From Proteus vulgaris (lineage in GTDB: Bacteria; Pseudomonadota; Gammaproteobacteria; Enterobacterales; Enterobacteriaceae): a stretch of DNA of 64,000 nt. The first letter of the stretch is position 1. Each line of letters opens with the position of its first letter. Shown here one piece after another: positions 44,356-55,708 of the stretch. The notes below the pieces were generated by a model. That model was not told the origin of the DNA and ran no database searches. It saw only the letters and a list, made by a program, of their open reading frames with translations. Location of the stretch: positions 62,001-126,000 of the forward strand of contig NZ_JAEHOQ010000001.1 of the NCBI RefSeq assembly GCF_016239305.1, read 5' to 3'. The position numbers and the translations under genes are program-made.

Positions 44356-44751
44356 TTAATCACCATTATATTCGCCAATATAATATAAATTATTATAGGT
44401 TTGATTATCGCTCTCTTTGATAACGAGTTCAGGATCTTGATACCAAAATATAGCATTAGCATTTTTTATTCCTAACTCTTCACATTTAGCTTTAATGAGC
44501 GATATTTCACTTTCATCAACAGCTGCATCTACTAGAATTTCATCAAGCGTAACATTGTTATCAAAACGAGGAATAACACCAATAAAATCTTCGTCATACC
44601 ACACTATATCTAGATCTTGGCAGAATCCACATACTCTATAATTAGGATCATCAATTCCGCCTTCCACCGAATAATCTAACTCAAAATAATGCATATATTC
44701 TTCTTCGGAAGAAAAATTACTACCAATCCATAAATGTACTTTATTTTCCAT
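44356..44751 (-). CDS. Imm22-like immunity protein
   Basis: 131 residues. The opening V-H-L-W-I-G-x-x-x-S-E-E-E-Y-M-H-Y-F-E, a central F-C-Q-D-L-D-I-V-W-Y-D-E-D-F-I-G and a later N-A-I-F-W-Y match the layout I remember for immunity protein 22. Such proteins neutralise cognate C-terminal toxin domains of contact-dependent or type VI effectors. No toxin gene lies beside it. It is the first gene of the minus-strand operon, about 175 bp downstream of tRNA-Asp. Confidence 0.65.
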   Translation of the reverse strand: MENKVHLWIGSNFSSEEEYMHYFELDYSVEGGIDDPNYRVCGFCQDLDIVWYDEDFIGVIPRFDNNVTLDEILVDAAVDESEISLIKAKCEELGIKNANAIFWYQDPELVIKESDNQTYNNLYYIGEYNGD

Positions 44752-44890
44752 ATTAATTACCTACGAAATGCTGTTGCATATAGCATTAATATCACTAATA
44801 AATTCTAAGATAGTGATATCAAATATTGAAAGCAAGAAATAATGGCTTAGAAAAATAAGGAGAGAGAAAATTATTTGAGGCTATAAATGC

Positions 44891-44918
44891 AAAAACCCCA
44901 GCATAAATGCTGGGGTTT
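44891..44918 (-). terminator. Terminator of the tRNA-Asp transcript
   Basis: AACCCCAGCA and TGCTGGGGTT form a 10-bp stem, followed on the minus strand by TTTTTG, 8 bases after the tRNA CCA. Confidence 0.9.
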
Positions 44919-44925
44919 AGAATGT

Positions 44926-45002
44926 TGGCGGAACGGACGGGACTCGAACCCGCGACCCCCTGCGTGACAGGCAGGTATTCTAACCAACTGAACTACCGCT
45001 CC
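44926..45002 (-). tRNA. aspV: tRNA-Asp (GUC)
   Basis: 77 bases, encoded CCA at the 3' end, acceptor GGAGCGG/CCGTTCC, anticodon loop CTGTCAC with GTC, T-loop TTCGAGT. Nearly identical to E. coli tRNA-Asp and in the same place beside dnaQ as aspV. Its 3' side faces the accessory operon. Confidence 0.97.
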
Positions 45003-45125
45003 GCGTATCCTTTCGGACGAGATGAATATTACGAATCTCTTGCCTTGTCGTCAACTATTTTTCTAACAAAAAGATGCATTTGGATAGTTTTTAATCTCAA
45101 CTACCTATTTCTGCTTTTTTTATAT

Positions 45126-45878
45126 TCAAACAGCCTCATCGTTTGATGCAGGACGCCACAAACAATGCCCGCCTTTTTTCTCAACTAAATCTAACCGAGA
45201 CTCATGCTCAGCAAGTTCTTCTGCGGTTGCTCTTATTACTCTTAATCCTGAAATTGGGCGTTCGATACGTTGAATATCATTTTGTTCTTGTTCGTTACTT
45301 GATTCGCCTTCCATTGAAAATGCTAATGCTGTTTGCCCACCAGTCATTGCTAGGTAGACATCAGAAAGTATTTCAGCATCCAATAACGCGCCGTGAAGAG
45401 TACGTTTAGAGTTATCTATTAAGTATCTATCACATAAGGCATCAAGGTTATTTCGTTTACCAGGAAATAATACTCTCGCCATTGCAAGGCTATCGGTAAT
45501 TTGGCAGAACGTTTCGGTAGGCGGAATATCACGGTTGAGTTTTCTAAATTCATAATCCATAAAGCCGATATCGAACGATGCGTTATGAATGATCAGCTCT
45601 GCACCACGAATATATTCTAAAAACTCGTCAGCAATATCAGCAAAAGAAGGACAATCCTCTAAAAATTCATCACTAATACCGTGAACTTCAAACGCTTCAG
45701 GATCAACTAATCTTTCAGGCTTAATATACACATGGAAATTTCGCCCTGTTAGTCGACGATTGATAACCTCTACGGCACCAATTTCAATGATATTATGACC
45801 TTCATAATGAACGCCCAGTTTATTCATACCGGTGGTTTCGGTATCAAGTACAATTTGTCGTGTGATTGGAGTGCTCAT
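45126..45878 (-). CDS. dnaQ: DNA polymerase III epsilon subunit (3'-5' proofreading)
   Basis: Exonuclease of 250 residues: L-D-T-E-T-T-G-M with D12 and E14; Exo II in H-N-A-S-F-D-I-G-F-M; and Exo III H-G-A-L-L-D-A-E. A clamp-binding Q-T-A-L-A-F segment and a C-terminal alpha-binding tail (L-D-L-V-x-K-K-G-G-x-C-L-W-R) follow. It provides replication fidelity in the Pol III core. Divergent from rnhA across 65 bp, as in E. coli. Confidence 0.96.
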   Translation of the reverse strand: MSTPITRQIVLDTETTGMNKLGVHYEGHNIIEIGAVEVINRRLTGRNFHVYIKPERLVDPEAFEVHGISDEFLEDCPSFADIADEFLEYIRGAELIIHNASFDIGFMDYEFRKLNRDIPPTETFCQITDSLAMARVLFPGKRNNLDALCDRYLIDNSKRTLHGALLDAEILSDVYLAMTGGQTALAFSMEGESSNEQEQNDIQRIERPISGLRVIRATAEELAEHESRLDLVEKKGGHCLWRPASNDEAV

Positions 45879-45943
45879 AATCCGTTTTTATGTCAGACTT
45901 AGGGTTAGTTTTTCGTATTAATCAAAAAGGATAAATCGCCTTT

Positions 45944-46429
45944 ATGCACAAGCAGGTAGAAATATTCACCGATGGTTCATGCTTAGGCAACCCGGGTCCC
46001 GGTGGTTATGGCGCTATTTTACGCTATCAACAACATGAAAAAACCCTAAGTGAAGGTTTTTTTATGACCACCAATAACCGAATGGAACTTCTTGCCGCTA
46101 TCGTAGCATTAGAAACATTAAAATTCCCTTGTAAAATTACACTGACAACAGATAGCCAATATGTCAGACAAGGTATCACACAATGGATCCATAGCTGGAA
46201 AAAGCGCCAATGGCGTAAAGCAGACAAAAGCCCTGTGCTTAATGTCGATTTATGGAAACGCTTAGATAATGCTATTACTCGTCATGAAATTGAATGGCAT
46301 TGGGTAAAAGGCCATGCTGGTCATGATGAAAATGAACGTTGTGATGAATTAGCAAAGACAGCCGCACAAGCCCCCACCCAAGAAGACACAGGTTATATCG
46401 AAAGCCAAAAAGATAAAACCACAGATTAG
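45944..46429 (+). CDS. rnhA: Ribonuclease HI
   Basis: 161 residues degrading RNA in RNA-DNA hybrids. Active-site acids D10 ([14 protein letters not shown]), E48 (N-R-M-E-L-L) and D70 (T-T-D-S-Q-Y-V), with the fourth in N-E-R-C-D-E-L-A. The basic handle W-K-K-R-Q-W-R-K is present. Divergent from dnaQ. Confidence 0.96.
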   Translation: MHKQVEIFTDGSCLGNPGPGGYGAILRYQQHEKTLSEGFFMTTNNRMELLAAIVALETLKFPCKITLTTDSQYVRQGITQWIHSWKKRQWRKADKSPVLNVDLWKRLDNAITRHEIEWHWVKGHAGHDENERCDELAKTAAQAPTQEDTGYIESQKDKTTD

Positions 46430-46435
46430 TGGTAT

Positions 46436-47152
46436 TTATGACTCTGGATGATTACGTGTAGCCCCTAAAACTCGCCCTTTTACACTCATGCGTGGCAATG
46501 CAAATTTCATAGCCGTGGGTGTTAAAGGAAGTGTTCTTTTACGTGCAATGATTAAATTTAGACAACCACCGATGTGATAGCGGCTACCATCACGTTTTAT
46601 TGGTCTTGAAAATGGCATAATTTGGAAATTCTGTTGTGTCATCACTTCATAATTTAATACACTAAACCAATCTATTTGGCGGCGAAGTGAAAACATACGA
46701 CTTGAGTAAGGCTGTTTTTGTCGTAATATTGGTGTGCATTTCCCAAGCCCTAATAAACTAATCGGGTTAAAGCTCGTTAATACAATCCAGCCATCATCAA
46801 TTAAAACGCGATCTGCTTCTCGTAATAGCCAATGAGGGTCTGCACTATAATCCAGTACATGCGCCATAAGGCAAACATCAATCGATTTATTTTCGAAGGG
46901 TAAATACTCTAAAGATGCAATAACATCTGCATTTGTTTTGTTAGATGTCACATTGACTTGATGTGAAACGATACTTAATTTGGTATCCAATTCAGCACTG
47001 AGTTGACCAAGTTTCAATAAATGAAAGCCATAAATTTTCGGCCACCAATTTTGTAAACGTAGTTCGATAGCCATGCGATAATATTCCCCCCAGGGAATAT
47101 CGCGCCAAGAATCTGGCATCATAATTGGTTTTGCTGAACGTGCTGCTTTCAT
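46436..47152 (-). CDS. yafS: SAM-dependent methyltransferase-like protein (YafS)
   Basis: 238 residues. The methyltransferase_11 core is visible in the middle: L-P-F-E-N-K-S-I-D-V-C-L-M-A-H-V-L-D-Y, then L-L-R-E-A-D-R-V-L-I-D-D-G-W-I-V-L-T-S-F-N-P. The N-terminal SAM loop is weakly conserved. It is divergent from gloB and next to rnhA, the E. coli yafS position. The substrate is unknown. Confidence 0.88.
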   Translation of the reverse strand: MKAARSAKPIMMPDSWRDIPWGEYYRMAIELRLQNWWPKIYGFHLLKLGQLSAELDTKLSIVSHQVNVTSNKTNADVIASLEYLPFENKSIDVCLMAHVLDYSADPHWLLREADRVLIDDGWIVLTSFNPISLLGLGKCTPILRQKQPYSSRMFSLRRQIDWFSVLNYEVMTQQNFQIMPFSRPIKRDGSRYHIGGCLNLIIARKRTLPLTPTAMKFALPRMSVKGRVLGATRNHPES

Positions 47153-47190
47153 CGTTTAACCCTTTATAATTTATAAGTAAGGTAACTTAT

Positions 47191-47946
47191 ATGGAGCTTA
47201 TCAGAATTCCTGCTTTATCCGATAACTACATTTGGCTATTGAGTAATGAAAATAGTGAATGTGTGATTGTTGATCCTTCACAAGCTGAGCCTGTTATAGA
47301 AATACTCTTACAACGTTCGCTTACACCTATCGCGATTTTGCTCACCCATCATCATGATGATCATGTGGGTGGTGTTGCTGAACTTGTAAAAAAATACCCT
47401 AATATTGACGTTTTTGGCCCACAAGAAACTCAAAGTAAAGGAGCTGAAAATATTATTCACAACCAAGAGCATATTATTGTCAGCTCTTTTTCTTTTTACG
47501 TAATTGGCACCCCCGGTCATACTCTTGGCCATGTAGCTTATTATTGCGAACCTTATCTGTTTTGTGGCGATACGCTGTTCTCGGGGGGATGTGGTCGTTT
47601 ATTTGAAGGTACTGCACAACAAATGTTTAGTTCATTACAAAAATTAAGTGCATTGCCTGATAACACATTAATTTGTTGTGCACATGAATACACGCTTTCA
47701 AATATGACCTTTGCACACCATATCATGCCAGAAAATGCACTTATTACCGATTATTTAGCCCAAGTTAGTGAAATGCGTAAGGAATTACAACCTACAGTGC
47801 CAATAACACTAAAAAATGAAAAGAATATTAATCTTTTTTTGAAATCTGACGATATTGATTTGCAAAGGATTTTGGGTATAACCACTAACACTTATGCTCC
47901 AATTAAGACATTTACAAAATTAAGGGAATTAAAAGACAACTTTTAA
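47191..47946 (+). CDS. gloB: Hydroxyacylglutathione hydrolase (glyoxalase II)
   Basis: Binuclear zinc hydrolase of 251 residues that splits S-lactoylglutathione in methylglyoxal detoxification. The metal motif T-H-H-H-D-D-H lies at residues 52-58; further ligands lie in G-T-P-G-H-T-L-G-H, F-C-G-D-T-L-F-S-G-G-C-G-R and C-A-H-E-Y-T. Next to mltD, as in E. coli. Confidence 0.95.
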   Translation: MELIRIPALSDNYIWLLSNENSECVIVDPSQAEPVIEILLQRSLTPIAILLTHHHDDHVGGVAELVKKYPNIDVFGPQETQSKGAENIIHNQEHIIVSSFSFYVIGTPGHTLGHVAYYCEPYLFCGDTLFSGGCGRLFEGTAQQMFSSLQKLSALPDNTLICCAHEYTLSNMTFAHHIMPENALITDYLAQVSEMRKELQPTVPITLKNEKNINLFLKSDDIDLQRILGITTNTYAPIKTFTKLRELKDNF

Positions 47947-48021
47947 TGCCTATTAGTTGTTTTATTTTGGCACACTAAGTATTATTTGGTTCAAAAAACA
48001 CACAGGATGAATTTTTCTATT

Positions 48022-49356
48022 ATGAAGACAAAAGCGATTTTGCTCTCCATATTGCTATTGGCGGGTTGCCAGCAATCTGAGAGCATGAAACCTAATTTGT
48101 CTGCGATAACGCCAACATCAACAAAAGGGACTTCAGCTTCTCACCAACCTCAATATGATGTCAAAACCAATTTATGGGGTTATGTAGTAAGTGAATTAAA
48201 AATGGATCTCCCTGAGAATGAAAGGATCTCGCAGCAAGAATTGTACTTTTTAAATAATCCAAAACATATACAAAGCGTTGCTTCTCGCGCTGAACCTTAT
48301 ATGTATTCGATTATTGATGAAATCGAAAAACGTGAATTACCGATGGAACTCGCTTTAGTTCCTGTGGTTGAAAGTGCATTTAATCCCCATGTTACCTCTT
48401 CTGCAAATGCAGCAGGTTTATGGCAATTTGTTCCAATAACCGGTAATTACTATGGTTTGGCACAAAACCAATGGTATGACGGTCGTCGTGATGTCATGGC
48501 GTCAACTAAAGCTGCACTTGATTTACTTGAACGCCTGTATGTGATGTTTGATAGTGATTGGGCACTTGCCCTTGCTGCTTATAACGCTGGCGAAGGCCGT
48601 GTTATGCAAGCAATAAAGGCAAATGAAAGTAAAAACCTACCAACAGACTATTGGTCACTCTCTTTACCTAAAGAAACGATGAATTATGTCCCTAAAATTC
48701 TCGCTTTAAGTAAAGTTATCCGTGAAAATGAAGAAAACATCACTTTTCCTAAAAGCAACTATCGCGATAAAGCATTAGCTTCCATTGATGTCGGTGAACA
48801 AATTACGTTAAATAAAGTTGCTGAATTAAGTCAGCTACCTATTAATACAGTGAAAGATTATAACCCAGGCTATAAGCGTGGAATAACTGCACCTAATGGC
48901 CCTCATGTCATTATGTTGCCTCGCAATAAGCTTGATCAATTCCGTAATGCTTTTGAAGATGAAGCGGTATTAGAGACTATTCGTTTGGCAGTTGCCAAAA
49001 CAAATCAGTCAATTAAACAAGAAGGTGTTTATAAAGTTCGCTCAGGGGATTCATTTTACGCTATTGCTCGTCGCTACAATATGAGTATAAAAGACTTACA
49101 ACGTATTAATGGATTAAATGCAAAAAGCACCTTATTAGTAGGACAAACATTAAAAATTCATAATGCAGGTAGTATCAGTAATACCACGGTAACAAAACCT
49201 ACAAAACCGTCTCCGAGTTATTACAAAGTTCGACAGGGAGATTCTTATTACAGTATCGCTCGTCGTCACGGTATTAACCTTAAATTATTAATGAGTTGGA
49301 ACTCAGACATTAAAATGTTAAAGCCGGGTACACAACTTACACTTTACACAAAATAA
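48022..49356 (+). CDS. mltD: Membrane-bound lytic murein transglycosylase D
   Basis: Lipoprotein of 444 residues from the ATG at 48022, giving a signal M-K-T-K-A-I-L-L with lipobox L-L-A-G-C; upstream in-frame TTG and ATG codons lengthen the signal unnaturally. The SLT domain has catalytic glutamate in V-P-V-V-E-S-A-F and the N-A-A-G-L-W-Q-F-V and A-A-Y-N-A-G-E-G-R-V blocks. Two C-terminal LysM domains (Y-K-V-R-S-G-D-S-F-Y-A-I-A and Y-K-V-R-Q-G-D-S-Y-Y-S-I-A) bind peptidoglycan. Confidence 0.93.
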   Translation: MKTKAILLSILLLAGCQQSESMKPNLSAITPTSTKGTSASHQPQYDVKTNLWGYVVSELKMDLPENERISQQELYFLNNPKHIQSVASRAEPYMYSIIDEIEKRELPMELALVPVVESAFNPHVTSSANAAGLWQFVPITGNYYGLAQNQWYDGRRDVMASTKAALDLLERLYVMFDSDWALALAAYNAGEGRVMQAIKANESKNLPTDYWSLSLPKETMNYVPKILALSKVIRENEENITFPKSNYRDKALASIDVGEQITLNKVAELSQLPINTVKDYNPGYKRGITAPNGPHVIMLPRNKLDQFRNAFEDEAVLETIRLAVAKTNQSIKQEGVYKVRSGDSFYAIARRYNMSIKDLQRINGLNAKSTLLVGQTLKIHNAGSISNTTVTKPTKPSPSYYKVRQGDSYYSIARRHGINLKLLMSWNSDIKMLKPGTQLTLYTK

Positions 49357-49381
49357 TTAATTTATTTTCTATTTTAAATAG

Positions 49382-49427
49382 CCATCAATGTTATGACATT
49401 TTTCGTCTTAATATTGATGGTTTTTTT
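49382..49427 (+). terminator. Terminator of mltD
   Basis: CCATCAAT and ATTGATGG pair across a 23-base loop and are followed by seven Ts. Confidence 0.8.
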
Positions 49428-49521
49428 ATAGCCCATAAAAGTCATATCATCTCTCCTTTTTCTAGAGCAATCCCTATAATAACTAGGATGCCAATCAAAA
49501 TAACAGATAAAAAAATGGCAA

Positions 49522-49553
49522 TAAAAAAGCGCCCGATATAACTATCAAGCGCT
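49522..49553 (-). terminator. Terminator of the SLC13-type transporter gene
   Basis: AGCGC/GCGCT stem followed on the minus strand by TTTTTTA, 39 bases after the stop. Confidence 0.75.
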
Positions 49554-49591
49554 CTATTTTTATCTCATCAAGGTTAATTTAGCGTATTAGC

Positions 49592-50974
49592 TTACAACCA
49601 GAAGAACCAAGCAAACAGAGAGATAACTAAGATACACACTAAGTTCAGCACACCGCCGACACGTACCATTTCGCTTTGTTTGATGTAACCAGAGCCAAAG
49701 ACAATCGCATTTGGTGGGGTTGCAACAGGCAACATGAACGCACAAGATGCACCGATACCGATAATCATCGTTAACGCCATTACTGGCATACCTAATGCTT
49801 GAGCGACTGTTGCAAAGATTGGCACTAATAACGCCGCACTCGCTGTATTACTGGTAAATTCAGTTAATACGATGATAAAGGTCGTTACTGCAAGGATGAT
49901 GACAAACCAGTGGCTATTACCAAAGGTATCTTTCATAAAGTCAGCCATAACTAGGCTTGCACCAGATGATTGTAAAATTGCGCTCAGTGTTAAGCCACCA
50001 CCAAACAGCATTAATACGCCCCACTCTGTGTTCTCTTGAATTTGACTCCAACTTGCTACACCTGTTACACCGATAACAATTGCTGCACTGACCGCAATCA
50101 CGGTATCTAAATCTTTTACACCACCAAAAGCACTACTGATGAATGAGCTGAAGATCCAACATACTACAGTAATTAAGAAGATGATCATGGTAATAACACG
50201 TTTGTTATTCCATTCTAACACTTCTAATTTTAGGTCAAACTTATGTTTTAAGTTAGGACGCAACATCAGATACATAACGATAAACATGATAGGTAATAAT
50301 ACCAACATGATTGGAATACCGTACTTCATCCATGTAATAAAATCTAAGTTTAATTGAGCAGCAGCAATCGCATTTGGTGGACTACCCACTAACGTACCTA
50401 AACCACCGATACTCGCACTATAAGCAACACCTAATAACACGAATACGAAAGTATTACGTTCTGAACGAATATCTAAGTTAGATAAAATACCCAATACTAA
50501 AGGCAACATCATCGCAGCTGTAGCTGTGTTACTGATCCACATTGAGAGTAATGCAGTTACACCAAATAACAGCAATACGGCGATTGAAAGTTTACCTTTT
50601 GCAATCATCAACAAGCGGTTAGCAATTAAGCGATCTAGCCCTTGAATGTGGAGTGCTGTCGCTAACGCAAAGCCACCAAAGAATAAGAAAATGATAGGAT
50701 TCGCAAATGATTTTAATGACTCATTGGTATTCATTAGCCCAAGTACAACGGCTAAAATAGGTATAAATAATGCGGTTATCGTAACGTGAATAGCTTCTGT
50801 CAGCCATAACACACCCACAAACACCATTAATGCTAAACCTGCATTGGCCTTTGGATCATAAGGTAAAAATTCTAGCAAAAGTAATAATAAAACTACATCG
50901 ATTGCCAGAATGATTAACCCTCGTTTGTTTATCGGGCTCGACTTCGCCGATGGGGCTAAATTGGACGCGTCCAT
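49592..50974 (-). CDS. Sodium/dicarboxylate-type anion transporter (DASS/SLC13 family)
   Basis: Inner-membrane transporter of 460 residues. The paired S-N-T motifs of the family are present (I-S-N-T-A-T-A-A-M-M-L-P near residue 150 and T-S-N-T-A-S-A-A-L-L-V-P near 380). They are followed by G-S-P-P-N-A-I-A and V-A-T-P-P-N-A-I-V, which bind sodium and carboxylate. The likely substrate is succinate or a similar C4/C6 acid, but it is not fixed by the sequence. The ATG at 50974 has GGAG at 7 bases. Single gene with its own terminator. Confidence 0.88.
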   Translation of the reverse strand: MDASNLAPSAKSSPINKRGLIILAIDVVLLLLLLEFLPYDPKANAGLALMVFVGVLWLTEAIHVTITALFIPILAVVLGLMNTNESLKSFANPIIFLFFGGFALATALHIQGLDRLIANRLLMIAKGKLSIAVLLLFGVTALLSMWISNTATAAMMLPLVLGILSNLDIRSERNTFVFVLLGVAYSASIGGLGTLVGSPPNAIAAAQLNLDFITWMKYGIPIMLVLLPIMFIVMYLMLRPNLKHKFDLKLEVLEWNNKRVITMIIFLITVVCWIFSSFISSAFGGVKDLDTVIAVSAAIVIGVTGVASWSQIQENTEWGVLMLFGGGLTLSAILQSSGASLVMADFMKDTFGNSHWFVIILAVTTFIIVLTEFTSNTASAALLVPIFATVAQALGMPVMALTMIIGIGASCAFMLPVATPPNAIVFGSGYIKQSEMVRVGGVLNLVCILVISLFAWFFWL

Positions 50975-51225
50975 GATAATACTCCACATTAGCTGATATG
51001 AACATTGGGTTCACTAAGCCATAATTGTTAACGAAATAGGTTATATGTGAAATATAAAAACATTTCTCGTCATTGAAAATGCGCAAAACTAATAATTGGG
51101 ATCTCATCCACGAGAATTAACCAATTTATTAATAAAAGAGTAATAATTGAACACTATTTTCTCTTACACATCACACTTTTTCAAAGATATTAATAATAAA
51201 TATTCTGTTTTTTCTGAAGAAAATC
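50975..51225. other. Intergenic region upstream of the SLC13-type gene
   Basis: AT-rich; holds the transporter promoter region. No gene seen. Confidence 0.5.
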
Positions 51226-51260
51226 AAAAAAAAAGGGGAGAACCTAAGGTTCTCCCCTTT
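51226..51260 (-). terminator. Terminator of eno
   Basis: A 13-bp stem AAAGGGGAGAACC / GGTTCTCCCCTTT with a short loop is followed on the minus strand by a run of Ts. Confidence 0.92.
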
Positions 51261-51295
51261 CAAATCAATAAGATTTTTTAATCAAACAAGCAAGA

Positions 51296-54808
<3,513 letters not shown>

Positions 54809-55606
54809 TCACTCAATCAATTGTATTTTAGCTTTCTGCCAACAGATCTCCATCTCTTCCAATGAGGCATTTTCTATGTTTATACCTTCTTCTAAGAGCA
54901 TTTTTTCAACAAAGCGAAAACGTTGTTCAAATTTGCGACATGCTCGATTTAATGCTTGTTCTGGTTTTTGTTTTAAATGCCGGGATAAATTTACAACTGA
55001 AAACAGTAAATCACCCAATTCATCTTCAATTTTAGACGCATCTTGAGGTGTTTTTTTCACCTCAGTTATCACTTCATCAATTTCCTCAAACACTTTACCT
55101 AAAACAGGTTCAAGTTCATTCCAATCAAATCCGACAGAAGCACATCGTTTCTGAATTTTTTCTGCTTTCATCAAGGCAGGTAATGTGGCGGGAATATCAT
55201 CTAATAATGAAAATTGTGCTTTTGCCTCACGCTCTTGCGCTTTCAGTTTTTCCCAGCGATGTTTTTCTGCTAATAAATTGTTCTCGCTTTCAGAAGCAAA
55301 AATATGAGGATGACGACGTTCTAGCTTATTACTAATCGCTTCACAAACATCATTAAAATCAAATAATTTTTGCTCTTGCGCCATTCGTGAATAAAAAACA
55401 ACTTGATAAAGCAAATCGCCTAACTCTTCTTTTAAATCAGAAAAATCTTTACGAGCAATAGCATCTAACACCTCATACGTTTCTTCTAAGGTATAAGGCG
55501 CGATAGTGTCAAAAGTCTGCACTTTATCCCATTCGCATCCCGTATCAGGATCACGTAACTGCGCCATAATTTCTAATAAACGAAAGATTTCACGATTTTC
55601 TGACAT
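54809..55606 (-). CDS. mazG: MazG, nucleoside triphosphate pyrophosphohydrolase
   Basis: 265 residues with two all-alpha MazG domains. The N-terminal half has M-A-Q-L-R-D-P-D-T-G-C-E-W-D, E-E-T-Y-E-V-L-D-A-I and E-E-L-G-D-L-L-Y-Q-V-V-F; the C-terminal half has E-E-I-D-E-V and E-D-E-L-G-D-L-L-F-S-V-V-N-L-S-R. The E-x-x-E...E-x-x-D motifs bind magnesium. It removes abnormal NTPs and lowers ppGpp effects in E. coli. A codon at 55609 is an alternative start. Confidence 0.94.
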   Translation of the reverse strand: MSENREIFRLLEIMAQLRDPDTGCEWDKVQTFDTIAPYTLEETYEVLDAIARKDFSDLKEELGDLLYQVVFYSRMAQEQKLFDFNDVCEAISNKLERRHPHIFASESENNLLAEKHRWEKLKAQEREAKAQFSLLDDIPATLPALMKAEKIQKRCASVGFDWNELEPVLGKVFEEIDEVITEVKKTPQDASKIEDELGDLLFSVVNLSRHLKQKPEQALNRACRKFEQRFRFVEKMLLEEGINIENASLEEMEICWQKAKIQLIE

Positions 55607-55660
55607 CATATTGCCTTTTAAATAAGAGTGAGCTTTATCCTGTTTAACACATTTTTAGAT

Positions 55661-55691
55661 AAAAAAATGCCGAGAACAGTTGTCTCGGCAT
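55661..55691 (-). terminator. Terminator of relA
   Basis: ATGCCGAGA and TCTCGGCAT pair around a 7-base loop, followed on the minus strand by seven Ts. It separates relA from mazG. Confidence 0.9.
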
Positions 55692-55708
55692 CTTATCATT
55701 TTAATGTT

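Noticed and set aside
41081-45002. An integrated prophage or integrative element at tRNA-Asp
   Set aside because: No integrase, no phage genes and no direct repeat of the tRNA 3' end in the window.
44907-45146. Plus-strand ORF over tRNA-Asp
   Set aside because: It is the antisense of the tRNA and reads through structured RNA; no ribosome site and no relatives known to me.
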